The notes: generated by a model from the letters alone, not told the origin. Positions 9,169-18,129 are shown, counted from the first letter of the stretch. The stretch is 64,000 nt of DNA from Buttiauxella sp035271705 (GCF_035271705.1 NZ_DATERI010000094.1:1-64000), one strand, 5' to 3'. Program-made: numbers and translations.

Positions 9169-9828
9169 ATGACTGGTCTGAAAACCTGGAGCACAATCGC
9201 CCTTTTGTTGGCTTGCCCGTTGGCAAAGGCCAGTATTCTGGATGCACCTTTGAGCCTGTTTTTTCAGCAGCGTCTGGTGGGGATAAGTGACGATGTGTCA
9301 GTGAAAGTGAAAACACCTGATGCGCAATTACCGCCCTGCCCACTACCTGATTTTTCAATGCCAGGAAATAGCCGCCTGTGGGGAACCGTGAGCGTGATGG
9401 CGAAATGCGGTAACGATAAGCGATACATTCAGGCAGAAGTCCAGGCGACCGGGAATTACGTGGTGGCCACCCAAGCCTTACCCCGCGGCAGCGTCATCGA
9501 CCAAAGTCTGCTACAACTTAAACGTGGACGACTGGATCAACTCCCTCCGCGTACCATATTGGACATAAACCAGGCAAACAGCGCCACGACACTGCGTGAT
9601 ATCGCTCCGAATCAGCCGATTTTATTGTCGATGGTGCGCCAGTCGTGGCGAATAAAAGCGGGGCAGCAGGTCCAAGTCGTGGCCGCAGGTGACGGATTCA
9701 GCGTAAATAGTGAAGGCCGGGCACTGAACAATGCGGCTGTTGCACAAACTGCACGGGTACGAATGAATTCTGGGCAGATAGTGAGCGGAGTCGTCGACCC
9801 TGATGGGAATATTCTGATAAACTTATAA
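9169..9828 (+). CDS. flgA: Flagellar P-ring assembly chaperone FlgA
   Basis: A 219-residue periplasmic chaperone that helps FlgI subunits form the P ring. A Sec signal peptide ends at about residue 21 (LLLACPLAKA, then SILDAPL). The C-terminal SAF domain includes LPRGSVIDQSLLQLKRGRLD and IKAGQQVQVVAAGDGFSV. First gene of the flgAMN group, transcribed away from flgB. Confidence 0.97.
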   Translation: MTGLKTWSTIALLLACPLAKASILDAPLSLFFQQRLVGISDDVSVKVKTPDAQLPPCPLPDFSMPGNSRLWGTVSVMAKCGNDKRYIQAEVQATGNYVVATQALPRGSVIDQSLLQLKRGRLDQLPPRTILDINQANSATTLRDIAPNQPILLSMVRQSWRIKAGQQVQVVAAGDGFSVNSEGRALNNAAVAQTARVRMNSGQIVSGVVDPDGNILINL

Positions 9829-9854
9829 TATTCCGATGGAGTTCAAGAAGGTTT

Positions 9855-9881
9855 TAAAGATTTTGTGATGACTGCCGATAG
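9855..9881 (+). promoter_or_regulatory. FliA (sigma28) promoter of flgM
   Basis: TAAA (9855-9858), exactly 15 bases, then GCCGATAG (9874-9881) match the class 3 flagellar consensus. Located 45 bases upstream of flgM, consistent with the known dual control of flgM from flgA read-through and its own FliA promoter. Confidence 0.88.
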
Positions 9882-9926
9882 TGTATTAACAGATGATAGA
9901 TATTACCCCTCGATGAGGAAAAAATA

Positions 9927-10220
9927 ATGAGCATTGATCGCACGTCTCCTTTGAAACCGGTAAGTACAGTACAATCACGTGAAACTCCTGGAGCTCCGAT
10001 TCAAAAGAGCCTGCAGGGAAAAAGCACGACACCAAAAAGCACCAATGTGACACTCAGTGACGCACAGGCTAAGTTAATTCAGCCAGGCATTGGGGATATC
10101 AATATGGAACGCGTTGAAGAACTCAAAACGGCTATCCGTAACGGTGAACTGAAAATGGATACCGGCAAAATCGCCGATGCGTTAATCCAGGAAGCTCAAA
10201 GCTATATATCGAGTAAATAA
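9927..10220 (+). CDS. flgM: Anti-sigma28 factor FlgM
   Basis: A 97-residue negative regulator that binds FliA and is secreted through the completed hook-basal body, which links late flagellar gene expression to assembly. The N-terminal half is Ser/Thr/Pro-rich and presumably disordered; the C-terminal part (RVEELKTAIRNGELKMDTGKIADALIQEAQSY) is the FliA-binding helical region. Ribosome site GAGGAAAAAATA precedes the ATG. flgN follows four bases after the stop codon. Confidence 0.97.
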   Translation: MSIDRTSPLKPVSTVQSRETPGAPIQKSLQGKSTTPKSTNVTLSDAQAKLIQPGIGDINMERVEELKTAIRNGELKMDTGKIADALIQEAQSYISSK

Positions 10221-10224
10221 TTGC

Positions 10225-10647
10225 ATGAGTCGTCTGTTAGAAGTGATGGATCAAATGACTGTGGTTCTCAACTCTCTTAAAGAGGTGATGGACGCCGAAC
10301 AGCAACAATTATCCGCAGGCCATGTCAATGGCAGTGCATTGCAACGTGTAACTGAAGATAAAAGCTCATTACTGGCAACGCTTGATTATCTTGAGCAGCA
10401 GCGTCGTGCCGCACAGAAAACTGAAACTACACCCAGCACGGATATTAACCAACGCTGGCAGACGATCACGCAAAAAACTCAACATTTACGTGATATTAAC
10501 CAGCACAACGGTTGGTTATTAGAGGATCAGTTAGCGCGTAATGAACAAGCGCTGGCAATCCTCAAGCCGCATCAGGAACCGAATCTTTATGGTGCCGATG
10601 GGCAAGCGACGACGGTCAGTCGTGGTGGCAAGAAAATCATCATTTAG
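10225..10647 (+). CDS. flgN: FlgK/FlgL export chaperone FlgN
   Basis: A 140-residue cytoplasmic type III export chaperone for the hook-associated proteins FlgK and FlgL. It is Gln-rich and predicted all-helical (MSRLLEVMDQMTVVLNSLKEVMDAEQQQL). Four bases after flgM, so the two are presumably co-translated. In K-12 the next gene is murJ; here a 28-kb purine cluster intervenes. Confidence 0.95.
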   Translation: MSRLLEVMDQMTVVLNSLKEVMDAEQQQLSAGHVNGSALQRVTEDKSSLLATLDYLEQQRRAAQKTETTPSTDINQRWQTITQKTQHLRDINQHNGWLLEDQLARNEQALAILKPHQEPNLYGADGQATTVSRGGKKIII

Positions 10648-10662
10648 CCCCATCAAATTTGA

Positions 10663-10693
10663 GTGAGGGACTGCCATCAAGGTCAGTCCTCAC
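10663..10693 (+). terminator. Hairpin after flgN
   Basis: GTGAGGGACTG pairs with CAGTCCTCAC, with one bulged G and a 10-base loop, followed by TTGCTCTTAT. Lies 16 bases after the flgN stop codon and marks the left edge of the purine cluster. The U tract is poor, so termination efficiency is uncertain. Confidence 0.6.
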
Positions 10694-10711
10694 TTGCTCT
10701 TATCTGTCAAT

Positions 10712-10741
10712 TATCATAATGAACACCCAATATCATTGTGA
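10712..10741. promoter_or_regulatory. Two TATCA-N3-TGA sites upstream of xdhA
   Basis: TATCATAATGA (10712-10722) and TATCATTGTGA (10731-10741) lie 19 bases apart, 103-132 bases upstream of the -24/-12 promoter. The distance suits enhancer sites for a sigma54 activator, and the same motif precedes ygeW, ygfK and ygfT. Assignment to YgeV is an inference from genomic context. Confidence 0.6.
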
Positions 10742-10843
10742 GAAAAATTATCCCCCCTCTTACTGACGCAATCCCCTCCTGCCTAGACCTTTTTTATGAT
10801 GAACATAACACTCTGAAGATATGAAATGGCATATGGCGCTGAC

Positions 10844-10859
10844 TGGCGCACATCTTGCT
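10844..10859 (+). promoter_or_regulatory. Sigma54 promoter of xdhABC
   Basis: TGGCGCACATCTTGCT fits the -24/-12 consensus TGGCACG-N4-TTGCW, with the diagnostic GG-N10-GC spacing. It lies 57 bases before the xdhA ATG. A bacterial-enhancer-binding protein of the right class (YgeV) is encoded directly downstream of the operon. Confidence 0.85.
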
Positions 10860-10915
10860 TCACTCAGGAGATTGAAATAAATCATGATCTTATTCCTGAG
10901 GATGGAGACAATACC

Positions 10916-13222
10916 ATGTCAGAAAGAATGGGTAAGACACCATTAGGATTGCCCTGTTTGCGCGTTGATGCGCTGGCTAAAGTCACAGGGCAAGCCCGAT
11001 ATACCGACGATATGCCGATGGCTGGCATGTGTTATGCCAAATACGTTCGCAGCCCGATAGCACACGGTTATGCCCGCGCTATTGATTACAGCTCAACGCT
11101 AGAAATCCCCGGCGTCGTCGCCGTCTTTACCTGGCAAGATGTACCTGAAATCCCCTTCGCTACCGCAGGCCACGCCTGGACACTTGACCCTGCGAAGCAG
11201 GACGTAGCCGATCGCTTCTTACTCACCCAACATGTTCGGCATTTCGGCGATGCCGTTGCTATCGTCGTTGCACGTGATGAACTCACGGCAGAAAAAGCGG
11301 CTGAAACGGTGGTTGTCACCTGGGAAGAATTACCCGTTATCACCTCACCTAAAGCAGCACTGGCAGCAGATGCCCCTGCTATTCATGAAGGTGGAAACCT
11401 GCTCAAACGCAGCGAATCCTCAACGAACAACCCGTTGGCGGCTATAAACGCCGCGGATTACCAATGCTCCGGCAGCTTTAACACCCCCATCGTGCAGCAC
11501 TGCCATATGGAAGGCGTCACCTGCTTTGCATGGATGGAACAACCCGGCCGTATCACCATTGTTTCCAGTACCCAAATTCCGCACATCGTGCGCCGCATTA
11601 CCGCTCAAGCGCTCAATATGTCATGGTCAAAAGTACGGGTGGTCAAGCCCTACATTGGCGGCGGGTTTGGTAATAAACAGGATGTGCTGGAAGAGCCGAT
11701 GGCGGCATTTCTGACGCTGAAACTTGGCGGCATCCCGGTCAAAGTGTTAATCAGCCGTGAAGAATGTTTCTTCTCCTCGCGTACCCGTCATGCTTTCCAT
11801 ATTGATGCGCAATTAGGCATCTCGTCTGAGGGCATCTTAAAGGGTTTCCAGCTGGATATACTGTCCAACACGGGCGCTTATGCCTCGCACGGGCATTCCA
11901 TTGCCGTCGCTGCGGGCAGTAAAATCTCGTGGCTCTACCCGCGCAGCGCTTATGGTTTCCATGCCACTACCGCCTATACCAACCTTCCTACTGCAGGTGC
12001 CATGCGTGGCTATGGCGCACCGCAAGTCATCTTTGCGCTTGAATCATTACTCGACGATGCCGCTTGCACCTTAAACATCGACCCGGTAGATATTCGTCTG
12101 CTCAATGCCGCCCGTGAAGGTGATATCAACACGTTGTACAACAGGCCAATTTACAGCGCGGGTTTAATTGAGTGTCTGAAACAAGGCCGAGAAAGCTTCG
12201 GATGGGATGAGCGTAAAGCGGCTTGTTTGCAAACCAAGGGAGATGTTCGCCGCGGCGTAGGCGTTGCCTGTTTTAGCTATACCTCCAATACCTGGCCGGT
12301 GGGCGTTGAAATTGCCAGCGTGCGCTTAGTGCTTAATCAGGACGGAATAATCAATCTGCAAAGTGGAGCCACGGAAATCGGGCAAGGTGCAGACACCGTA
12401 TTTGCGCAAATGGTCGCGCAAACAGTAGGTATGCCATTCGAAATGGTTCACACCATTTCCACCCAGGACACGGATATCACACCGTTTGACCCCGGTGCAT
12501 TTGCGTCACGCCAAAGTTATGTCACTGCCCCTGCATTGCGAGAAGCCGCACAAATTTTAAGGCAAAAAATCCTCCATCACGCCTCGTTGATGCTGCATCT
12601 TCCTGAAATGAACTTGACGATCACTGACGGCAATATCGTGCTGGAAACGCAACCTGAACACCTGCTTCTGAGCGTGGCAGACCTGGCAATGAATGCTTTC
12701 TATCACCCGGAACAAGGAGGGCAACTTTCGGCTGAGTCTTCATTTAAAACCCAGACCAACCCACCAACATACGGCTGCACGTTTGTCGATGTCACCGTCG
12801 ATATTCCGCTGTGTAAAGTCACTATCAATCGCATCTTAAATCTGCATGATTCGGGACGAATTCTTAACCCTACGCTCGCTGAAGGGCAGGTTCATGGCGG
12901 TATGGGAATGGCTATTGGCATGGCACTGTTCGAAGAACTCATCGTCGATGAGCAAAGCGGTGTGGTACGTAACCCTAACCTGCTGGATTACAAAATGCCG
13001 ACGATGCCTGACCTGCCAGCGCTGGAATGCGCCTTTGTTGATACTGACGAACCGCAGTCGGCTTATGGCCACAAAGCGTTGGGTGAACCGCCGATTATCT
13101 CCCCTGCAGCGGCCATTCGTAATGCCGTACGCATGGCGACGGGTGTTGCCATCAACACGCTTCCCCTCACGCCCAAACGTCTGTTTCAGGAGTTTGTCGA
13201 TGCCGGGCTGATAAAAGGATAA
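10916..13222 (+). CDS. xdhA: Xanthine dehydrogenase molybdenum-binding subunit XdhA
   Basis: A 768-residue molybdopterin-binding subunit of xanthine dehydrogenase, which oxidises hypoxanthine and xanthine towards urate. The N-terminal part has RVDALAKVTGQARYTDDMP; the central cofactor loop IGGGFGNKQD is present; Glu724 in LGEPP is the expected catalytic glutamate. The start at 10916 is chosen because GATGGAGA precedes it and the -24/-12 promoter lies at 10844-10859, so an upstream in-frame start at 10826 would lie above the transcript start. About 16 residues longer at the N-terminus than K-12 XdhA. Four bases before xdhB. Confidence 0.95.
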   Translation: MSERMGKTPLGLPCLRVDALAKVTGQARYTDDMPMAGMCYAKYVRSPIAHGYARAIDYSSTLEIPGVVAVFTWQDVPEIPFATAGHAWTLDPAKQDVADRFLLTQHVRHFGDAVAIVVARDELTAEKAAETVVVTWEELPVITSPKAALAADAPAIHEGGNLLKRSESSTNNPLAAINAADYQCSGSFNTPIVQHCHMEGVTCFAWMEQPGRITIVSSTQIPHIVRRITAQALNMSWSKVRVVKPYIGGGFGNKQDVLEEPMAAFLTLKLGGIPVKVLISREECFFSSRTRHAFHIDAQLGISSEGILKGFQLDILSNTGAYASHGHSIAVAAGSKISWLYPRSAYGFHATTAYTNLPTAGAMRGYGAPQVIFALESLLDDAACTLNIDPVDIRLLNAAREGDINTLYNRPIYSAGLIECLKQGRESFGWDERKAACLQTKGDVRRGVGVACFSYTSNTWPVGVEIASVRLVLNQDGIINLQSGATEIGQGADTVFAQMVAQTVGMPFEMVHTISTQDTDITPFDPGAFASRQSYVTAPALREAAQILRQKILHHASLMLHLPEMNLTITDGNIVLETQPEHLLLSVADLAMNAFYHPEQGGQLSAESSFKTQTNPPTYGCTFVDVTVDIPLCKVTINRILNLHDSGRILNPTLAEGQVHGGMGMAIGMALFEELIVDEQSGVVRNPNLLDYKMPTMPDLPALECAFVDTDEPQSAYGHKALGEPPIISPAAAIRNAVRMATGVAINTLPLTPKRLFQEFVDAGLIKG

Positions 13223-13226
13223 TGCT

Positions 13227-14108
13227 ATGTATGACATTGAAAGTTACCATCATGCCGATAGCGTAGCACACGCAGTAGCTCTGCTGATGGAAGACGACCA
13301 AGCCCGCTTGCTCGCAGGCGGAACGGATGTATTGATTCAACTCCATCATCTTAACCCGCGTTTTCGCCGTATCGTGGATATTCACGATCTCCCTGAATTG
13401 CGCGGCGTGACCTGCAACAACACCGGCCATATTCGCATCGGTTCAGGCACCACATTTAACGAACTCATTGACCACCCGCTAGTACAACAACATCTGCCGG
13501 CGCTAGCGTCATCCGCCGCAGTCATTGCAGGGCCACAAATCCGTAATGTCGCCACCTACGGCGGTAATATTTGCAATGGTGCAACCAGTGCAGACTCAGC
13601 CTGCCCGTCGCTTATTTACGATGCCGAGCTGGAAATTGCCACACCACAGGGCACCCGCTTTACCTCGATAAACGGTTTTCACACCGGGCCTGGAAAAGTG
13701 GCATTATCCGCAGGTGAGTTGCTGGTAGCATTCCATTTCAAGCCAGAAAATTACCGTAACAAAGGTGCGGCGAGTTTCAAATATGCGATGCGCGACGCCA
13801 TGGACATTTCAACGATTGGCTGTAGTGCGCTGTGTGAATTAGACGCAGGTCACTTCAAGGAAATCAAACTGGCCTTCGGGGTAGCCGCACCCACTCCGGT
13901 ACGTTGTACTCATGCCGAACAAGCAGCACTTGGGCAACCGTTAACACAACAAACCCTGGCGGCTATCGCGGAAGCGGTCACCAAAGATGTGTCACCGAGA
14001 ACCTCCTGGCGTGCTGAAAAATCTTTCCGTTTACATCTGATTAGTACACTAGCAAAACGCGTTATCGAGCAGGCAGTGAAACAAGCTGGAGGGACTATTA
14101 ATGAATAG
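13227..14108 (+). CDS. xdhB: Xanthine dehydrogenase FAD-binding subunit XdhB
   Basis: A 293-residue FAD-binding subunit of the CoxM/CutM type that passes electrons from the iron-sulfur subunit to NAD+. FAD-contacting segments LLAGGTDVLIQLH (near residue 30) and ATYGGNICNGATSADSA (near residue 110) are clear. The length matches K-12 XdhB. It overlaps the xdhC start by eight bases, indicating translational coupling within xdhABC. Confidence 0.95.
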   Translation: MYDIESYHHADSVAHAVALLMEDDQARLLAGGTDVLIQLHHLNPRFRRIVDIHDLPELRGVTCNNTGHIRIGSGTTFNELIDHPLVQQHLPALASSAAVIAGPQIRNVATYGGNICNGATSADSACPSLIYDAELEIATPQGTRFTSINGFHTGPGKVALSAGELLVAFHFKPENYRNKGAASFKYAMRDAMDISTIGCSALCELDAGHFKEIKLAFGVAAPTPVRCTHAEQAALGQPLTQQTLAAIAEAVTKDVSPRTSWRAEKSFRLHLISTLAKRVIEQAVKQAGGTINE

Positions 14109-14589
14109 CGACATCGCAATGAATAGCAAAACCATCAACTGCCAGATTAACGGCGCCAACTATCAATTGAGTGTCTCCCCCGCGATGCCGTTATCCGATG
14201 TGCTACGCGCACAAGGTTTCCTCAGCATTAAGCAGGGTTGCTGTGTAGGTGAATGCGGAGCCTGTACGGTACTGGTGGACGGTGTCGCCATTGATAGCTG
14301 CCTTTATCTGGCTGTGTGGGCGCAGGGTAAAACTATTCGTACCGTGGAAGGTGAATATGTGAATGGGCAACCCTCTCGCCTTCAGCAAGTTTTTGCCAAT
14401 AGCGGTGCCGTGCAATGTGGATTTTGCACGCCTGGGTTTATCATGGCAGCCAGCGCGTTACTGGCAAAACCGCGTAGCCAGCCTATGACGGTGCTACAAA
14501 TTCGCCAGGGCCTGGCGGGTAATTTATGCCGTTGTACTGGGTACCAGATGATTGTCGATGCGATTCAGGAATGCGATTGCGAAGCATAA
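14101..14589 (+). CDS. xdhC: Xanthine dehydrogenase iron-sulfur subunit XdhC
   Basis: A 162-residue [2Fe-2S] subunit carrying two clusters. Cys47, Cys52, Cys55 and Cys67 are the plant-ferredoxin-type ligands, and Cys106, Cys109, Cys143 and Cys145 (QCGFC and CRC) are the second cluster. All eight ligands are intact. The start at 14101 overlaps xdhB; an internal ATG at residue 7 (MNSKTIN) is an alternative and would be closer to the K-12 length. Convergent with ygeV. Confidence 0.95.
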   Translation: MNSDIAMNSKTINCQINGANYQLSVSPAMPLSDVLRAQGFLSIKQGCCVGECGACTVLVDGVAIDSCLYLAVWAQGKTIRTVEGEYVNGQPSRLQQVFANSGAVQCGFCTPGFIMAASALLAKPRSQPMTVLQIRQGLAGNLCRCTGYQMIVDAIQECDCEA

Positions 14590-14595
14590 ACCCAT

Positions 14596-14621
14596 GGGGA
14601 GCGATTAACGTATCGACTCCC
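14596..14621. terminator. Hairpin between convergent xdhC and ygeV
   Basis: GGGGAGCGAT and ATCGACTCCCC form a stem with a short loop in the 57-base gap between the converging genes. No strong T tract on either side, so it is called as a possible bidirectional terminator only. Confidence 0.5.
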
Positions 14622-14646
14622 CTGTTCCACTCGACCTGAATTCGTT

Positions 14647-16434
14647 TCAGGCGGGGACCAGCTCATACTTCTTAATCTTGCGATACAGCGTCGCAATCCC
14701 TATCCCCAGTTCATCCGCGGCCAGTTTTTTACTACCGTGGCGCACCAACGCTTCGGCAATAAGATTTTTTTCCATATCCTCCAGCGCATGCGTTCCATTT
14801 TCAGATAGTTCACTGTAATCGTTATTTCGTTCCGTGTGGGAGATGGAGATATCAGCCACAATATGCCGTTGATTGACGAGGCTCGGTGGCAATAGCGAGG
14901 TGGTAATCACTTCGCCAGGTGGGACGACGTTGACCAGGTACTCCATCATGTTACTGAGCTCACGCAAATTTCCTGGCCAGTGATAATCCGCCAGCAATGC
15001 CATCACATTAGGTGCAATGCCAGGGTAAACCAACCCAATGCGCTTGGTGTGCAAATTAAGAAAATAGTGAATCAACAATGACAAATCTTCTTTGCGATCC
15101 CGCAGCGGTGGCAGTGTTACCGGTATAACATTCAGGCGGTAGTAGAGGTCCTCGCGAAACTTCCCCTCGGCAACATACTTTTCCAGATTCTGGTTGGTAG
15201 CGGAAATGATGCGAATATCGACAGGGATTGGCCTGCTTGCACCGATGGGTTGAACCTCACGAGCTTCAATGGCACGCAACAATTTTGCCTGGATGATTAA
15301 TGGCATATCACCAATTTCATCGAGGAAAAGCGTACCCTGATCGGCGGCCTGAATCAGCCCTTCTTTACCGTTGGTCGACGCCCCAGTAAAAGCACCTTTG
15401 ACGTAACCAAACAGTTCGCTCTCCAGCAGTTGTTCAGGGATGGCGGCACAGTTAATTGCAATAAAGGGTTTATCGTTACGATTACTGAGTTTATGAATCG
15501 ACCACGCCACCACTTCTTTACCGGTGCCACTTTCACCCGAAATCATCACACTCGACGGGCCAGGTGCTATGCGGCTTATCAAGCGCTTTAACACTTGCAT
15601 CGGCGGGCACTCACCAATGAGATGTTCAATGTGTGGGACTTCGTTGCTTAATTCAGTATTGACAGACGTGTGTGACTGATGGAAAGCCATTAAAAAAACT
15701 TGGTTGTCCTGCACAGAATGTAACTGACCAATAATTATTTCGCTGCGGTCATCGAAGGAAATAATATATTGCATATGCCCGCTTGAGAAAGAATTCTGAA
15801 AAGTGAGTGCACGCACAGCAAACGTCTTCCCCATTACCTGCTCATGAGTGGCATTTAGTTTTTTTAATGCGACAGGATTCGCAAATTTTAACTGGTTATT
15901 TTTATCAAGGATCAATACGCCCTGATCCATATGTTCGGTCAGACTTAACAGCATCCGACTTGAGTTGCTCCCACCATTTTGGTCTTCGAGCAATTTTGTT
16001 ATAAAAATACTAGAAATATGTTGAACGTAATCGGAGAACTCTCGCAAATTGTCTCTTATCCGTTCTTGTTGCTCATAGTTAAGTGCCACCAGGCTAATAA
16101 CACCAACGCAGGTGTTCTGAAAAATGACCGGTGTACCGAGGAAGGCTTTTTCACGGCAATTATGCTTATCAACACACTTTTTACAAAGAGGGTCAGAACC
16201 CGGCTGAGTAACGACTTTTTCTTTTTTTGTCTCAATGACATACTTCAATAATGGCGCATTGGTATTGAGTTTATGCCCTAAAGACTTTTCATACGGCCCA
16301 GTGCCTGCCACGCGAACCAAGTTGATATCAACTATCTCGATTTCCAGTTGCAATACGCTAGCCAGCATCTTAGCAAACCGGATGATTGTCGGTTGGATCT
16401 GCATCAACACCGACTGAGTATTTACAGCCATCAT
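14647..16434 (-). CDS. ygeV: Sigma54-dependent transcriptional activator YgeV
   Basis: A 595-residue bacterial-enhancer-binding protein. An N-terminal sensory region (residues 1-150, GAF-like) contains Cys84-x2-Cys87-x5-Cys93; a PAS-like segment follows (about 165-250). The AAA+ domain has Walker A GESGTGKE at 300-307 and the sigma54-contacting loop GAFTGA at 347-352. A Fis-type helix-turn-helix ends the protein (KLAADELGIGIATLYRKIKKYEL). It is divergent from ygeW, and sigma54 promoters precede xdhA, ygeW and ygfK, so it is the obvious candidate activator of the whole cluster. The inducing signal cannot be read from the sequence. Confidence 0.93.
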   Translation of the reverse strand: MMAVNTQSVLMQIQPTIIRFAKMLASVLQLEIEIVDINLVRVAGTGPYEKSLGHKLNTNAPLLKYVIETKKEKVVTQPGSDPLCKKCVDKHNCREKAFLGTPVIFQNTCVGVISLVALNYEQQERIRDNLREFSDYVQHISSIFITKLLEDQNGGSNSSRMLLSLTEHMDQGVLILDKNNQLKFANPVALKKLNATHEQVMGKTFAVRALTFQNSFSSGHMQYIISFDDRSEIIIGQLHSVQDNQVFLMAFHQSHTSVNTELSNEVPHIEHLIGECPPMQVLKRLISRIAPGPSSVMISGESGTGKEVVAWSIHKLSNRNDKPFIAINCAAIPEQLLESELFGYVKGAFTGASTNGKEGLIQAADQGTLFLDEIGDMPLIIQAKLLRAIEAREVQPIGASRPIPVDIRIISATNQNLEKYVAEGKFREDLYYRLNVIPVTLPPLRDRKEDLSLLIHYFLNLHTKRIGLVYPGIAPNVMALLADYHWPGNLRELSNMMEYLVNVVPPGEVITTSLLPPSLVNQRHIVADISISHTERNNDYSELSENGTHALEDMEKNLIAEALVRHGSKKLAADELGIGIATLYRKIKKYELVPA

Positions 16435-16520
16435 ATTTGATAGTCTCCATTACAATTAAAGAATCACATCCATTCACCGTCTAATGATACTTCCACTAAC
16501 CTCATAGACACGGCTTATAA

Positions 16521-16647
16521 TATCAATCTGAAAAATGAAAACGTTGACAGTTATCGGTTAATTTCATTTGCTAACAATTAATTTCTTATAAAAATTTACA
16601 GCTTAATTATCAAAGTGATAATTCACCCATAGTGGTTATCAATTTGA
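16521..16647. promoter_or_regulatory. Three TATCA-N3-TGA sites between ygeV and ygeW
   Basis: TATCAATCTGA (16521-16531), a perfect 8-base dyad AATTATCAAAGTGATAATT (16605-16623), and TATCAATTTGA (16637-16647). The dyad is the best copy in the window and sits 200 bases upstream of the ygeW -24/-12 promoter. Proposed YgeV enhancer sites by context. Confidence 0.65.
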
Positions 16648-16822
16648 AGGGCCCATTGATGAAAATCCCCAACCCACTGCCAGGATTATCTCGTTATCAT
16701 TGAATTTTATTTTTACATAATTGAAACAAGTCATAATCAACTCGTCAAGACAGCGTCCTTTTTGCGAGTGTGTTCACAAATTCAATTCCTCCTTCTCAGT
16801 CAATCAGCCATTTTTCCTCTCC

Positions 16823-16838
16823 TGGCATACTTATTGTT
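16823..16838 (+). promoter_or_regulatory. Sigma54 promoter of ygeW operon
   Basis: TGGCATACTTATTGTT aligns to TGGCACG-N4-TTGCW with correct spacing; the -12 element has GT in place of GC. Located about 87 bases before the ygeW ATG. Confidence 0.75.
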
Positions 16839-16924
16839 AATGACTAAATAGCTCAAACAAATTTGTTGGGTTAATTCTGCACAGTACAGCAGTCCTGCGA
16901 CCAGTCATTACAAAGGGTGTTTTG

Positions 16925-18112
16925 ATGAAAACGATGAATGATTTAATTAAAGATCTCAGCAAACTTAACTCTCATCTTCATGAAAAGGATTTTCTATTAA
17001 CCTGGGAACAGAGTCCGGACGAGCTTAAGCAAGTCCTCGACGTTGCGGCAGCACTCAAGTCAATGCGCGCAGATAACATTGCCACTAACGTATTTACCAA
17101 TGGTTTGGGCATCTCAGTTTTCCGTGATAACTCGACCCGAACCCGTTTCTCTTACGCTTCCGCGCTGAACATGCTGGGTCTTGCGCAACAAGACCTTGAT
17201 GAAGGTAAATCACAAATTGCCCACGGCGAAACAGTCCGTGAAACCGCCAACATGATCTCCTTCTGTGCTGACGCCATCGGTATTCGCGATGACATGTTCC
17301 TCGGTGCCGGCAACGCTTATATGCGTGAAGTCGGTGCGGCTCTGGATGAGGGTTACGAGCAAGGTGTGTTGCCACAGCGTCCTGCACTGGTCAACCTGCA
17401 GTGCGACATCGATCACCCGACACAATCCATGGCGGATCTGGCCTGGCTGCGTGAACATTTTGGTTCGCTGGAAAACCTTAAAGGCAAAAAAATCGCCATG
17501 ACCTGGGCCTACTCCCCAAGCTACGGCAAGCCACTGTCGGTTCCACAAGGCATCATCGGCCTGATGACCCGCTTTGGTATGGACGTCACACTGGCTCATC
17601 CAGACGGTTATGAATTGATCCCTGAAGTTGTGGAAGTGGCAAAAAACAATGCCAAAGAATCTGGTGGTAGCTTCCGTCAGGTCAACTCAATGGAAGAGGC
17701 GTTTAAAGATGCTGATATCGTCTATCCAAAATCCTGGGCGCCTTACAAAGTCATGGAAGAGCGCACAACCCTGCTGCGAGCCAATGATCACGACGGGCTG
17801 AAACAGCTTGAGAAAAAGTGTCTGGCACAAAATGCCAACCACAAAAACTGGCATTGCACCGAAGAGATGATGGAGCTGACTCGCGACGGCGAAGCGCTTT
17901 ATATGCACTGCCTGCCTGCTGATATTTCTGGTGTTTCTTGTAAAGAAGGTGAAGTCACCGAAGGCGTGTTCGAAAAATACCGCATCGAAACCTACAAAGA
18001 AGCCAGCTGGAAGCCTTACATCATCGCCGCGATGATCCTGTCACGCAAATACGCAAATCCTGGTCAGGTGCTTGAGCAACTGCTTAAAGATGCCACTAAA
18101 CGAGTCAAATAA
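16925..18112 (+). CDS. ygeW: Putative carbamoyltransferase YgeW
   Basis: A 395-residue member of the aspartate/ornithine carbamoyltransferase superfamily (knotted transcarbamylase family). The carbamoyl-phosphate loop FRDNSTRTRFSYA and the HCLPAD motif near the C-terminus are intact. The natural amine substrate is not established in my knowledge; genetic context ties it to anaerobic purine/urate breakdown with YgeX and YgeY. The ATG at 16925 is preferred over a TTG at 16922; AAAGGG lies upstream. The stop codon lies inside a 13-base tandem duplication. No carbamate kinase (yqeA) accompanies it here. Confidence 0.94.
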   Translation: MKTMNDLIKDLSKLNSHLHEKDFLLTWEQSPDELKQVLDVAAALKSMRADNIATNVFTNGLGISVFRDNSTRTRFSYASALNMLGLAQQDLDEGKSQIAHGETVRETANMISFCADAIGIRDDMFLGAGNAYMREVGAALDEGYEQGVLPQRPALVNLQCDIDHPTQSMADLAWLREHFGSLENLKGKKIAMTWAYSPSYGKPLSVPQGIIGLMTRFGMDVTLAHPDGYELIPEVVEVAKNNAKESGGSFRQVNSMEEAFKDADIVYPKSWAPYKVMEERTTLLRANDHDGLKQLEKKCLAQNANHKNWHCTEEMMELTRDGEALYMHCLPADISGVSCKEGEVTEGVFEKYRIETYKEASWKPYIIAAMILSRKYANPGQVLEQLLKDATKRVK

Positions 18113-18123
18113 ACGAGTCAAAT
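18098..18123. repeat. 13-bp tandem duplication at ygeW stop codon
   Basis: AAACGAGTCAAAT occurs twice without interruption (18098-18110, 18111-18123), so the end of ygeW, including its TAA, is duplicated. Because the unit is not a multiple of three, the second copy lies outside the reading frame. Confidence 0.9.
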
Positions 18124-18129
18124 AAAATG

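Larger units (their letters stand above)
16435..16924. promoter_or_regulatory. ygeV-ygeW divergent regulatory region
   Basis: A 490-base AT-rich region with no convincing gene. It contains the ygeW sigma54 promoter, at least three TATCA-N3-TGA sites and, presumably, a sigma70 promoter for ygeV that I could not define by eye. A further half site TATCATTG lies at 16695. Confidence 0.75.

Noticed and set aside
9167..9358. Minus-strand open frame over flgA
   Set aside because: Shadow of flgA with no ribosome site or family resemblance.
10826..10915. N-terminal extension of XdhA to an upstream ATG at 10826
   Set aside because: A near-consensus -24/-12 promoter lies at 10844-10859, inside the extension, and the ATG at 10916 has a good ribosome site and family-consistent length.
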